Shown: positions 12,160 to 24,554, counted from the stretch's first letter. The stretch: 64,000 nt of DNA from Combretum micranthum (GCA_024138025.1 JAMXBD010000056.1:1302001-1366000); one strand, 5' to 3'. A program made the numbers and translations. The notes: generated by a model not told the origin, from the letters alone.

Positions 12160-13005
12160 AAAAACAAAAAAATAGGATGAAACTTTTTATTGATGTTGAT
12201 TGGTTGGAACTGTAAAAATAAAGAAAATGAAATATTTAATATATATATATATATATCTTTTTTATCTTTTAACTGTGCTTTCAGGAGTATTTTCCATTTC
12301 TACAATTTACTCTCCAAAACAGGAAAAGTTTCCATTGATATCTATTCATTTCCATCCATTGATTTCTACCCATTAATTAAGACCCTTTTTTTTAAATACC
12401 AAAGCATCATATTTCCATTAACTCTCGTACTTTTCAGTGGGTTTCCATTGATTTCATATCGCAAACCATACTGTTAATAAAATTACTATATTCACAAAAC
12501 AAAATATGGTAATATAAGATTTTATGATTTTTCAAAATCAATAGTTAAATATTTATTTATGTATCTAAAAGAGAGCTTTTCTATTCAAATCTACAATTAT
12601 AAAGTTATTTTATATTATATTTTTCATTTTAGATCTTTATTATAAAAAATAACACATTAAAAAAATTCTATGATCTCATTATTTTTTTTATGGAACTAGT
12701 TCGTTAGTTATTTAACAGCTTAAATTCATAGCCCACGTAATACGATGATGATTGTCAGGATGATCTTATCATAGAACTATAAGTTACCATCACCTACCAA
12801 TACATCATATTTTCATTAACTTCCTTCCTTTCTATAGATTTCTACTCGTTTTCGCATGATTAAACATATTTTTATTATTACATATGAAATAGAAATATGG
12901 TAGTATATGATTTTATGATTTTGTTATATCAATATGTTGGATGTTATTTGTATTTTCAAACGAAAACTTATTTATTTGAATTTATAATTATAAAATTGGT
13001 AAATA
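12160..13005. other. Unassigned AT-rich stretch
   Basis: Very AT-rich with T-runs; the open frame at 12190-12477 is low complexity with no family resemblance. Nothing else was recognised. Confidence 0.45.
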
Positions 13006-13007
13006 TT

Positions 13008-13352
13008 AAATTTGTTATATGAAATTTTCATAAAAATTAAATTTCGTATATAAACTTTGAAGTGGTCAATTTAATTCCTAATTAAACTTTTTATAACTAT
13101 TTTTACTATCTTCTCAAAATTATTTATTCTATTTGCTGGTCCAATGTAGTTTATTATTGAATTTTCTCCATTTCTCCTCACACTATTACGCACTGATAGA
13201 TTAACTCTTACACATCAGGAAAAATAGCAAACGATGTTAGTAAGATAGTTAAAATAATTATGAAAAGTTTGCTTTAGCATTAACTTTACCACTTCAAAGT
13301 TTATGTACAAAATTAAATTTTTATACATTGTTCAACTATCAAATTTTACATA
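13008..13352. mobile_element. Inverted-repeat (MITE-like) element 1
   Basis: The left arm (13040-13110: ATATAAACTTTGAAGTGG, then AAACTTTTTATAACTATTTT) returns inverted on the right (13245-13320: CCACTTCAAAGTTTATGTA preceded by AATAATTATGAAAAGTTT). The arms are diverged but extend over about 80 bp each. Exact ends and target duplication are unresolved. Confidence 0.6.
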
Positions 13353-13610
13353 ATAAAGGCACGGCAATACATGTAATTTTTCGATTTTGGCAATTTGATA
13401 TCCAATGTTTGATTTTAGACAAAAAGGTGCTCGTACTTTGAAATGATGGCATTTCAGGTGCTTAAATTGCTCGATTTTAAGTGTATAGATACTAAAATGC
13501 CTTATTTTTAAAGTATAGGTACTTTTTTGTCGAAAATTAAACATCAGTATCAAATTGTCAAAATCCAAAAACACAAGCACTGCTCATACCTTTACCCCAA
13601 ATTTCACAAT
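13353..13610. mobile_element. Inverted-repeat (MITE-like) element 2
   Basis: Left arm 13385-13445 (GATTTTGGCAATTTGATA, then GACAAAAAGGTGCTCGTACT) is mirrored at 13500-13570 (AGGTACTTTTTTGTCG, then ATCAAATTGTCAAAATCC). A short spacer separates the arms, as in small fold-back elements. The minus-strand frame at 13332-13580 is a by-product of this structure, not a gene. Confidence 0.6.
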
Positions 13611-13679
13611 TTCCCTGTAAAGTTAGTTTTATTGTATTTTTCATTTTCAAATCCTTGACAAAAAAAAAAAAAAAAAAAT

Positions 13680-14045
13680 TTGCCATCAGTTACCGAAATA
13701 ATAAATTACTTACACATTTGGTCAGAAACCGTGACAATACACAACAGAGGAGAAAATTCGCATGAAAATAAGCATATTTACCTCTATAAACAAGTTATTT
13801 TTTTCGAGCAAAATACCTCATTAAAGGGAAAAGTACGAAGGAAAGTTGCCATCAGTTACCTAATATGACGGAAACTTGTCATCATTACCTAATATGACGG
13901 AAACTTTCATCAGTTACCAAAATAATAAATTACTTACACATTTGGACGTCAAAGATCGTTACAATATCCAGAGAAATTAGACATATTTACATTTATAAAT
14001 AGATTTTTTTTGGACAAAATCCTTCACTAAAGGGAAATCATTATA
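13680..14045. repeat. Interrupted direct duplication with short tandem unit
   Basis: A block of about 150 bp beginning CCATCAGTTACCGAAATAA (13682) and ending CATTAAAGGGAAA (about 13831) recurs at about 13904-14037, a period near 222 bp. Between the copies the 27-bp phrase ACCTAATATGACGGAAACTT occurs twice in tandem. Copy 2 has small deletions. A poly(A) run of about 20 bases precedes copy 1. Confidence 0.75.
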
Positions 14046-14420
14046 ACCTAGCAATTTGGCCAACTAAATCCAAAGAAACAAATAATAAAGAGACCAAAGG
14101 AGATGGATAATCTCTATATTTATAAATATTGCGTATCCTCTTTCTATCCTAGGACACACTTTGTTAACACAAACAATAGTTGTACTAGAAGTAAATTACA
14201 AAAAAAAAAATCCAAAATATAATAAATGTGAGAAAAAATAGAAAAAATAGAATAGATAAAATAATAATTATAATAAAAATGGGTGGTTCAAAAAAGAATT
14301 TTCCAAGATTATTGTGCTTCATTGAAATTATAGTACACGTGATTTGGCTAAATTCAAGTGTTTTAAACAATTTGAATCGAATTTATTCAAATTTAATTTT
14401 TTTTTATGCCACTCATTTTG
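14046..14420. other. Unassigned AT-rich stretch
   Basis: AT-rich; the overlapping open frames on both strands at 14185-14437 are low-complexity artefacts. Nothing recognised. Confidence 0.45.
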
Positions 14421-16170
14421 TTATTGTAATGCCCTAAAATAGGGTTTAAGCATGTACAGTTACTACATATAATACATTAAGTATTACACATAGGCTTCCT
14501 TAAAATATATGTTTATCGTGAATATGTACTAGTTAATTTTAGATTCTAAAATCATTTAATTAGATTCTGGAGACAATTGACTTTAACAGCGGTAAAAGAA
14601 ACTTTATAAAAATATTTCTGTCTTCTACTCAAACGAGTAGCTAACTTTTCATAAAAAAACAAAACTATACCATCAAGTATCACATATACCCTTCTTGATG
14701 GTAAGACAAAGTTTAAGGGTTTGAATTACAGAACATGGGTTCCACAACCAGCCCTTTACAAAAAATACAAACTTTAAAAAATATAAATCCAGTTATTCAA
14801 TAAAATAAAACAAAATAACTCCAGCAATCCTACTTCAATTTACTCCTCCTCCTAATCTGCTCCAAAAACACCCATAACCCGAGTCAATCATCATCATCGT
14901 CAAATCATTACCTGGAAAGAAAAATAAATGAGCCAAAGCCCAGTACAACAGTAACACAAGCATACACAAGATGACATATGAGCTTAATCTAATGCAATGC
15001 ATCAATCAACATTTTATATCTTTAATTTAAAGTTAAACAAATCAACACTGAAGCTCTCATACTCCGATAACATGCCTTTGGGAATCTAGAGATTCTAAGT
15101 AATAACAGCTACTTAAGGGATTGATATAAGTAGCATGGATACTTATATCTCCTATATCTAACCCAAAAATAAAAATAACTACATCTAAGGTTCACAGCCG
15201 TTACACAATTACTTATCTCAGTCCATAACATCATTTAGTTCAACCGGTCCCATAAACGTGAACTAAATTATGTTACTTCACTGCAAGGTTAAGCAAATAT
15301 TACACCAATACTATTTGCCCCATCAGCTACCCACCAAGCCATTTATGAATTGCCATTGCATCAAGATATACTATTGCATCATGATAGGAGGTGGCTTAAG
15401 CGCCTAACTATTGTGCCCAACTCTAGACAAGGTTGTCTCTCCTCAAACCATATTTAATGACACAAACACAAACAACATTCAAGTATTTGGTTGTCTTTAA
15501 GTTTTAGTTTATCTAAGATGATTATCCTAATAATCAACAAGCACATCATAGCATACCTTATATAATTTAAACTATATAAGCAATTAAATAAAATTTTCAC
15601 TCATATCAAACTTATATTAAAACCTATTTGATCATACGTTAAGTAGGAATCTCGCATGGTTGTGAAAATCACTCCGCTAAGATATGGACAGTTCTCTATT
15701 GTCTATCAAATTATTTCTTTTCTTTTATTTATAATTACCTGGTGTCATCAAATTTATTTTAAACATTTATTTTTTTTCTAGTAAACAAACATTTGAAACA
15801 ACATATTTCTCATATTAATCAAAGCCTAGTCTTACATATTTCAATTACATTTTCTAATTATAAGTTAAGTTTATATTACTTAACTTAGTCAAGTTGATTA
15901 GACTAAATCATTTAATTCAATTACTAAGTCATTCAACAATCTCCCTAAGTCATTATCATATATTTATTAGGATCTTAGGTAATCTATTTCATTTTAGTTC
16001 TTTTAGATTCAATAAGCCAATTTGATCTTAGATTGACTAACAAAGCTATTTTATGCATTACTTCTATATTTAATCTAATTAGTTATCAAACCTATAAGTT
16101 CTCTTAACTCCTTCTTAATTATATAAATTAACTAACATATCATATTAACTATTTTTCTCCTATTTCATTT

Positions 16171-16219
<49 letters not shown>

Positions 16220-17560
16220 GTTTTAATAAATAGAACCAGGGATAGATCACATCCATGATAGGGACCGTAATCCTCATCACTACCTCATCAAGTCCATGAT
16301 CAAGGGGAAAAATGTGATCAGAGGAGATCACGCCTCTCGTTATGGCCATGACGTAAGTCGTTTCATTTAAAATCCCAGATCAGTGGAGATCACGGTCTTC
16401 ATCATGCTCATGATCATCCTGTTTTTCCAGTTCTAGTCTATCACGGTCCGTGTCATGCCCATGATAGACAAGGGTCCACTTACACATTTTTCCTTACTTT
16501 TTACTCTAACCTTAACTACTTGTTCACTTGTCTTATTTACAAAAATCATCATGCAACATCTTAATGACATATACAAACTTATTTTCATAGTTATAATACT
16601 CGTATTTCATTTATATCATTTTCCTTCATTGCATATCATCAAACATCTAATCTACATAAACATGTACATATTATGTTTTTAGCATACATGTGTGTGTATT
16701 ACCAATTTATCTATTTTATCACGAATTTTACCTCTACTTGACATTAATTCATCAAAACCATGTATATACAATAATCAATTTAAAGAAAGCAATAACAACT
16801 AACTTATTTGTTAAGCCAACACAGGCTTCTTAATTTTTACTACTACTTCTACTTCCTAGTTTATAATCTGCTTCGTGCCTGTTTCCTAACTTCAATCTTG
16901 CTTTCTATCTTTAACTTCTCCTATGATCTTGTTAAGTTTGAGATTTAGGGTTGGTTTATGGAAATAAGGAAAAGAAAGAAGAAGAGTAGATTAAAATATA
17001 AAAGAAGGAAACGGAAAGGATGGGTTTGATGGGTTTATAGGCTTGGGCTTTATGGGTTTTGGATTGGGCTTAGTCTTTGTCTTAGCTTAAGCCTTTTTGA
17101 GGATTAACAATAGAAATTTGAAATGATTAAAAAGCAATATGAGAATTTATGGAATTGAAATTGGTAATTTGAACTAGCATTTATTTAAGAAATTAAATTG
17201 ATAGGAATTTGATATTCAAGTTGAGTTAGGAATTTAAGATTTAGAAATTGATATTTATAATAAAAAAAATTGGATTCAAAATTTATAATGATTAAGGAAA
17301 TAGAATTTGGATTAAAATGGATTAATGAGGCATTTTGAAAATTTTAGGCAATTGGAGAAAATAGATAAATGAAATAGAATATTTGATATCTCAAATTTCA
17401 ATTAAATCTATTTATTAAATTAATTACATTAATCTATCTAATCTTACTCTATTGGTTACTCGTTTTACTTAATTAAACTATTTAAATTTCATTTCTAACT
17501 TTGGTGAGGATTTAATTTTCAGTTATTGAGCATGACAGTATAAAATATTTAATTTAAGTT
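14420..17560 (-). repeat. Family R dispersed repeat, copy B
   Basis: Read on the minus strand this copy matches copy A, the copy at 30721-34664 and the fragment at 37690-38420. Landmarks: TGTAATGCCCTAAAATAGGG start near 14425 (compare GTCACACCCCTATAGGG in A); GGCGCTTAAGCCACC-type block near 15393 (inverted in the fragment near 37947); the GACAGTTCTCTATTGTC block near 15687; and the AATTAAATCTATTTATTAAATT block near 17401, matched near 31495. No transposase or polymerase frame is visible. Internal repeats of a GATCACG...CATGATC phrase lie at about 16250-16470. Confidence 0.6.
16176..16217. repeat. (CT)21 microsatellite
   Basis: An uninterrupted CT dinucleotide run of 42 bp lies inside R copy B. 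The minus-strand open frame here translates as an Arg-Glu repeat and is an artefact. Confidence 0.97.
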
Positions 17561-17770
17561 GCTTATGAATTCCAACTAAGCCATGGTTAGATTTATAATA
17601 AATATTTTACAATCAACTAAAGTTTGGCATAAACCAAATATGAGATAAAATAAGCTTATAATTTTAGTAAAATTAGAAAATTATTGAAACTATTTTATTA
17701 CATATGCCTATGTATTCATTTCATAAAAAAAGCATAGGATGGGCTATTCCTCTTTTTTTTTTTTTTTGGC

Positions 17771-18340
17771 CATTATAGTGAAAGAGAAAGAATTCGAACA
17801 TGGAATATCTGAATTAAGAGCATAGAGATGATGTCATTAGGTTACGATGTCATTAATACTAGGTGGCCCATTCATACAGTTAAACATTGGCAATTAGCCA
17901 CAACTAAGGAGGCAGGAAACGTACTTGTATTAGTTCATTACATTAATGATCAATTGCTTGTTGTGATAAATTTTCGATTACGTACATCTTGTGCATTAAT
18001 AAGGAACAAGAAAAAAGTTAGATCACTTTATTCAAGGGTCTTTTTTTTCTTTTCTTTTTTTTTTTCCATTACAATAAAAGAGAAAGAATTCGAACATAGT
18101 ATCTCTTAATTAAAATATTAGACATGATGTCATTAGGTTATGATGTCATTAACGCTAGGTGGCCTATTCATACAGCTAAACATTAGCAATTAGCGACAAC
18201 TAAAGAGCCAGAAATTGTACCCATATTAGTTCATTGCATTAATGATCAATTGCTTGTTTGATAAGTCCTCGGTTACGTACATCCGTGCATTAGTAAGGAA
18301 CGAGAAAAAAAGTTAGACCAACTTTATTCATGCAGTTATG
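17771..18340. repeat. Tandem duplication, two ~290-bp units
   Basis: Unit 1 starts CATTATAGTGAAAGAGAAAG at 17771 and unit 2 starts CATTACAATAAAAGAGAAAG at 18067, a period of 296 bp. Each unit contains AGAATTCGAACAT, GATGTCATTAGGTTA, CATTCATACAG and AATGATCAATTGCTTGTT in the same order, and both follow a T-run. The units differ at scattered bases and small indels, so the duplication is not recent. No coding function is supported. Confidence 0.88.
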
Positions 18341-19240
18341 ATAATTTGGTGTTCATTAACTAATTTGTTTGCACATTAGTAATCATGATATTATGAATAT
18401 ATGTGTTTCAATGTCACATTTTTGCAAGAAATTAGTAAGAATTATGAGAGAACATATTTTTGTTGCATTGGTACCCTTAATTGAAATATATCATGGTTCG
18501 AGTGTTCATGGCCAAGTTGAAGTGTTCAACTTAGGCATTTGACGTTATGAGGGTCACTAGTGGGGTAGTTTATTTTGGTCATTCATAAACAAACTAGTTA
18601 AGAGTTGATGTCATTCTCTTAATGAGGTCACAACAAGTTAAAATGAGTTGGAACAATTGAGCCTCCAAAACATCAAAGAAATTGTGATAAGCTAATCTGA
18701 CACTCCTTATGGGAAGGATTGGCTCGAGATAGACCTGGGAAAGTAGAGTGATTGAAGATTGGCTTGTTATCTAAAACATGAGTAAATGTTAATTCAATGA
18801 ATGGTCTAGTGCCACATGGACACTCTAGGATAGGAGAACCTCTTCTCCTGTGACAAGTGGTATTAAGCTCAAGTTCTAAGTCCATTAAGCTACTTAAATG
18901 CTACCCATTGTGATAATTTGTTGGTGGTTCTTGTTAAAAGTTTAGCTTATGTGGATTAAGATTGAGGTAAAGAGCAATAACCAAAGGGGGGATATAATTG
19001 CTAGAGGAGCAGTTGTTGGTATATCCTAGAATTTTGATAAGCTATATACAGAAAGTGATATAATACAAGATGAAAATAGGGGTTAATTTGAACTTTAGTT
19101 TAAATTTATTAAATAATGATAGTTGGATAATGAAGTTAAATGAATAAATATGAAACCATAAGATATAATTTGAATTTAAGTTGTACATGTTTAGATTGAT
19201 CTGACATTGGAGATACAAGAATAATTCAAATCCCAACCTC
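18341..19240. other. Unassigned stretch with PBS-like and PPT-like sites
   Basis: TGGTATTAAGCTC at 18858-18870 resembles the primer-binding site used with initiator tRNA-Met (TGGTATCAGAGC). AAAGGGGGGAT at 18983-18993 resembles a polypurine tract. Their spacing, about 115 bp, would suit a miniature LTR element, but matching LTRs were not found by eye. The minus frame at 18673-18885 shows no known family. Confidence 0.3.
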
Positions 19241-20940
19241 ATCTTGTCCAATAATCCAAATTATCCTAAATATTCTAAAATAAGTTTTATTTATCAAATT
19301 CAATACCTAAATTCCTAAATTCCAACTCTAAATCCTAAGTTCAATACTAGAAATCGAAGACCTTAAAATAAAGCTTAATTACCCAAAATCCACATTCTTA
19401 CCTAATTTGAAAATGGAAGGGTAAATTAAAAATATTGAAAAGATTTCACTACTCATTATCTTTTCCCAAATACCTAAATTATCCTCATTTAGAATTAAAT
19501 ACCTTGTTTGTCATCTAAGGGTATTTTAGACAACTTAAGCTAACTTCCACTAACTAAGCTCAATTCCTAAACGACCCTTACCTCTTTTGCATATATGTTA
19601 AATTATCTAAGGACATTTGTATCTTTTACCTCTTAAACGTATAATATTCCAAGCCTACACTACATAAGCCTTATTTCTTTATTTCTGCTTCATTTTATAT
19701 CATCAAGTTCTCGCTCTTCTCTTTGAAATTCTTGCTGCCACATCTTACTCTCTTAAATCTCAAAATACTTTAAAATTTCATCTAATTTCATCACACATTC
19801 AACTAATCAAATTTAAGCTTCTACCTATTCTAACCTACTTAATTAATTTCCATTTATCTCTACATCTAATCTATAATCTCAACATTGATTCTTTTAGGAA
19901 AAGTTCAAGAAACAAGTTTAATTGAAGATCAAGTAGCAATTGGAGAGGTAGTAGTAGTTTTTGGTGTGAGAACTTCTACAACTAATAAAGAAGTAGTAGT
20001 TTGAGTTTTTAATAAATTTCATTTGATTTCCCAATTCTAATAGGTATATCTAACTCATTTATTGTTTGTGTTTGTTTAATTGAATGTTTGATGCTGATCC
20101 ATATGTTGATTGTTGAATTAATCATCGATCTAATTTTTTATTTAAATTGGATAATTATTATTGTATATCTATACAGTAGGGACTGAATCATATGTGTATA
20201 GATTATTTTAATTTCAATTTCAATTTCATTATTTATATGTAAATCATGTTAATTTTATGATATAAGTTTGAAATATTGATTTTTCATATTGTATTGACAT
20301 ATAATTTGTGAAAGACATGTTATGTGAATGGTTTGAATGGTCTTGATATGTTGAGCTTTGATTATAAGATGATATTGTGAGTTTAGAATTATAATTTGGA
20401 TATAAATAGGCCTATAGATTATTTACAATGTACTTTTGATGCCTTAGAAGTTGGAAATGGGTTTCTTGAGTTAAATCATGATAATTGAGTGTTATAATAT
20501 TATTTGGATCGATATTAAATTGAATATGAAGTTTGGAGTGTTTTGATACTGATTTGAATGGGTTAAAGGTTGGAATTGGTTAGTTTGATTAGTAAGTTTG
20601 ATATTAGTTTTCCAAAAAGTATTTGAGGTTGAATACAAGTGTTCATAAATATGAAACTTCATAGAAATTTGAGCTTAGGAGATGATTATGATGTTTGAAA
20701 AGTATAATTTAGTCTTTACATTTGTTATAGTTAAAATAGTGTTAATAGCAAATGATTTAGTAGATATTGAACAAGTTAGTATATTTTTTTAATATTTTGG
20801 ATTTAGATTCATGTTTGTTGAAATTTTGGAAAGCGTTTGAAAATTTTGAATGTTCACAAGATGAATAAGTAATGATTATTAATTTAGAATATAAATTCTT
20901 GAATGTAAACCCCTGAAGAATCTTTTAATAATACTTGTAA
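19241..20940 (+). repeat. Possible further family R copy (low confidence)
   Basis: A pyrimidine-rich stretch (19660-19760) followed by purine-rich AAGAAACAAGTTTAATTGAAG and AGTAGTAG phrases parallels the same transition in R copy C at 32050-32290 and, inverted, in copy B at 16800-17000. Terminal landmarks were not found. No coding frame was recognised. Confidence 0.3.
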
Positions 20941-21985
20941 AGCAATTAGGGCAACTATACGTTTATAATGAGAACCTAACTCAATATGGCCCAAAACCTT
21001 AAAAGTCCTAGTAAATCTAATGATCGTAGTATATCAAGAATAAAGCTTAGAGAAACATGCTAATGTTTTAATAATGATAAAAACCAAATATTTGACTAAC
21101 CACTTGATTCAACAAATATTGCATAAGGTATTTATACATCGTATATGAATCACATGAATCGGAATTCCACAAAAAAATTGATTTGACTAAAGATATATTA
21201 GTGTTGTTTCCTTATATTAATATTACTAGATTTAATTAGGTTTTTAAGAGAAGACGAGCTAGGAAAGAATCGAATTTCTCATGATCCCTTTCCTTCTTCT
21301 AGTACCACATACCAATACAGGACTTTTTCACACACTTTTCAGGGACAAGATCCCTTGTACTTTTGACCTACTTTTAGGAAAATTAAATACATTGGTAAGT
21401 GTACAAATGTGGCTAAAAGTGACCTTGAAAGTGTACCTTTCCTTTCCACTTCTTCCTTCTTTCTCTCCCTCCATCAAATCACTCTACCTCTCTTACAAAA
21501 AACATTATTCTCTCTCCCCCACTTTTCTTCTCTTTTCTCTCTTCTTTCACATCTATCCATTCACATGTGAATGCTCTTTATTTTAAGAAAAAGATTTATA
21601 TGTCCTTTTGTACTCACTTAGCGCACCTAAAGTGTACAAATGTGAGCTAACCTAAGACCTATTTGTCCTTATGTCCTTTTATAATGCTTATCTCTCAAAT
21701 CGATATCTTATCTCTCTTTTCTTTCCCTCTCTTTTTTCTTCCTTAAGGCTGGCTATCTCTCCCATTCTCCTTCTCTCTCGCATAAACCTTTCTCTATCTC
21801 TCATACACACATATACACACTTTACCTTAATATTTCTTTCTTGTTTACCTCATACACTCCTCTTTATTGAGTGGTTGATCTAATATAACCAAGTATAATA
21901 GTGCTGTTAATTTAGTTCTTTATTTTTTCATAGTACTAACTTTTCTCATTGGAAGGTACAGTTGGAGTCCTACGTCAAGGAAAAT
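20941..21985. other. Unassigned sequence with pyrimidine-rich core
   Basis: The stretch at 21420-21860 is CT-rich and gives Leu/Ser/Phe-rich frames (21281-21586, 21671-21883) with no domain. The phrase AGTGTACAAATGTG occurs in the same orientation near 21398 and 21621, suggesting a small duplicated or MITE-like structure. No gene is supported. Confidence 0.4.
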
Positions 21986-21989
21986 TTAC

Positions 21990-23400
21990 CCATCTTGGTA
22001 AATCATTGGTCATGAAGATGATGAGGTCAAAGTTGCAAGTGGCTTGACTTTTTCAAGTGTCAATAAGAAAAAGATTGAGAAAAACAATAAGGTTGAGAGT
22101 CTCCTTCTTACTACAATGGCTCCTTCCAAATACTATCTTATTTCTTCATGTGCTAGTCTAAAGAAATATGAGCAAAACTATATGCAACACATGAAGGAAC
22201 CAAGACTATTAAAGACACAAAAATCAATGCTTTGTTATAACAATATGAATTATTTAAATTCAAAATTGATGAAAACATGAGGGATGCTTTTAATCGTTTC
22301 ACTAATATTACTAATGCATTAATTGCTATATGAAAAAGATTTAGTAAGAAAAATGCTAAAGATTCTTCCCAGATCATGGGATGTAAAAAGAATGACAATT
22401 GAAGAGGCTCAAGAAAAAGTTAACACTCTGCCAACTTAGAGAGAAGCTTCTTGCTCATGAATCTCATATAAGATCAATCAGCAAAGCAGAAGCAATATCA
22501 AAAGTAGAAGAAAGCAAAAGGGCTGTGGCATGTAAAGCGAAAGTAGATTCTAATGATGGCAACTCTAATGAAGAAAAAGATGACATTGACCAACTTTCTC
22601 GCTGCCTTTTCAAGATGATTAAGAACTTAGGCAAGGAGTCAAGTAACATTCTAACTATAGTAAGTCTACTGCTGTAAAAGAAGATAAGGGAAAATATTGA
22701 AAAACAAGAGATAGTGTGTTTCAAATGCAAGAAACCAAGTCATAGTAAATAAGAATGTCCACTGATAGCCAAGATAGCAAAGAAGTACAAGAAATCAACT
22801 AAGTCACTATTGGTTACATAAAGTGACTTAGATAAATCAGAAGATGAAGCAAACACATCAAATGATGAAGGAGCAAATTTGTGGTTGATGGCACTTTTAG
22901 ATATAAATTTGAACTCTGACTTATATGACAACTCAACATATGTATATGATGAAACAAAACAACAACTAAAAGTTTTAGATAAGGATAAAACAAAACTCAT
23001 TAATCTTGACGATGAAAACAAGTATCTTGAAGAAGAACTAGAGATAAACAAAATTGATAATGAAGCTTTAAACATGGATCTTAATGGTATAACTTTGAAT
23101 GAAGAAAACTTGTAAAAAGAAAATTTAACTTTAAAAGATGAAATCAAAGAATTAAGGACTAGGATGGATGGATTGTTGCAAATTCTAGATAGTATGTTTG
23201 ATAAGTTTAACAAAAATGATAGAAAATTAAACATGTTGATATTAACTCAAAGAATGGATAAATCAAAAAGTGAATTAGGATATGAGCATGGTGAATGCTC
23301 TAAATAAGCTAAGAAAAATGTCTTTATGAAGTTTAAAGAAATAATGAGCAAAGGACTTGTTGAAAATAAAAATAAACTAAGAAAGAAACCCTGTAAAAAT
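21990..23400 (+). pseudogene. Orphan copia-type gag (UBN2 domain, zinc knuckle, coiled coil)
   Basis: Gag packages retrotransposon RNA. From 22240 the frame-shifted text reads FKFKIDENMRDAFNRF and then INALI-like residues, the UBN2-type gag core. The frame opening at 22399 gives REKLLAHESHIRSISKAEA. The same frame, through several stops, gives a zinc knuckle CFKC-x4-H-x4-C at 22717-22758 with a stop codon at 22750 inside it, then an acidic coiled-coil tail (22880-23300, DKDKTKLINLDDENKYLEEE). Stops occur near 22675, 22750, 22818, 23113 and 23305. No LTR or pol was recognised next to it, so this is an isolated dead gag, of a different lineage from the copia pol at the window start. Confidence 0.78.
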
Positions 23401-23729
23401 TAATTAAATTAAAATAAAAAATAAAAAAATTCTTTATAATTTTTCAAGCAACACATCTTTCACCATTTACTTCAATTCTCTCCCTGTAATAAAGATAGAG
23501 AAAATTTATTTACTTCCTATTATTCCAAAATTGATCACTTCCATGACTTTCATATACATGGTCTATTATATACGAAGAGCAATAAAGAATGTGCAAATCT
23601 TGATCAACAAAACTTAGCGGACGAGGAGAATTATTCCGACATGTACACTAACCATTTCCAACTTAGTTGGAGCAAAATGGTGGGAGCAAGTTCCCACAAA
23701 ATATGTATCAATATTTGTATTTTTATCAA
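23401..23729. other. 3' flank of the LURP-one-related gene
   Basis: This holds the presumed 3' untranslated region of the LOR gene (minus strand), bordered on the left by the gag remnant. An AATAAA-like phrase appears on the minus strand only within AT-rich context, so the transcript end is not fixed. Confidence 0.4.
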
Positions 23730-24554
23730 TCACATACTTCGGCATATTGAACCATACACAGCCACAAGAGCCACTATGAGAGAGTGATCCATATGTGCTT
23801 CCACCAACAAGGAAAGAACATCTTCACCAAAATATACACCTGAGGATGACTGCTTCCTAGTTACCTGAAGATTAAATACAATATCAGCATAAATTTAATA
23901 TCATCATATATATATGCAACAATTAGGTTTCTAATAAAAATTTAAATCATTATTGTATGATTATATAGCTAAGCATACCTCTGCAATAATATCTTGTTGA
24001 CTGTCCTTTATCTTAAATGCTGATTTTCCATGTTGTCCCTGCAAATTATAGCAACTTATCCGGGCCTTTCCACTATACAATATAACTTGACATGAAATTT
24101 TATTTCCTTTGAAGATGTTGCATTCTTTTCGAACTTGAAACCACAAATTCCCTCCTTCCAAATCAGAATTTGCACAATTATATCCGTCCCACCGGCCGCA
24201 AATTCGAAATCTCTGCAAAAATTGCATGATCTAATGAACATTATTCAAATATATCAAAGTATGATATAACTTTATAGGGATAAAAGTAAGATATCCATAC
24301 CCTTTGGCGTATAGTATAGGAATTTTTCCACGAAGATCCATTAGATAAATTTTTCCTCTGCATTTCTTCTCGTAATTGTCGATTCGATAAACGATATCTC
24401 CATTTTTGTTATAGACTGTACACCCATTTCCTTGCATCAAAAGTGACTTCATCCACACGGTGTAAGAATCTTTCTTTGGAGTCAAGTAAGAAGAACTAGA
24501 AATTTCTTCATTCATGGCAATTGGTATAAGGGAATGTACCTTATTTCTAGCCAT
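23730..24554 (-). CDS. LURP-one-related (LOR) protein, 3 exons
   Basis: Join: exon 1 24554-24301, exon 2 24210-23979, exon 3 23864-23730; predicted 206 residues, close to the usual 190-230. LOR proteins adopt a tubby-like 12-strand beta barrel; founder LURP1 acts in basal defence against oomycetes, but most members have no defined biochemistry. Visible family features: YTVWMKSLLMQGNGCTVYNK and GDIVYRIDNY in exon 1, GKIYLMDLRG, the central GRWDGY, the CNIFKGNK strand, AFKIKD and DIIAEV in exon 2, and in exon 3 VTRKQSSSGVYFGEDVLSLL, then MDHSLIVALVAV. Donor of intron 1 is GTATGG and its acceptor GCAGAG; using the second AG keeps frame (phase 2), the first does not. Intron 2 is phase 0 (GTATGC / CTTCAG). 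No stops or frameshifts. The ATG at 24554 is the first in the frame. It is flanked by repeats, with no related copy nearby. Confidence 0.9.

Noticed and set aside
13332..13580. 82-codon minus-strand frame
   Set aside because: It lies entirely inside a fold-back element and its residues reflect the inverted arms; no family resemblance.
16149..16349. 66-codon minus-strand frame ending in Arg-Glu repeats
   Set aside because: The Arg-Glu run is the (CT)n microsatellite read on the other strand, within repeat copy B.
21281..21883. Two pyrimidine-rich plus-strand frames resembling membrane proteins
   Set aside because: Leu/Ser/Phe richness follows from CT-rich DNA; no start context, splice sites or domain support.
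22740..23234. 164-codon minus-strand frame
   Set aside because: It is antisense to the gag frame, whose zinc knuckle and coiled coil explain the open reading on the other strand.
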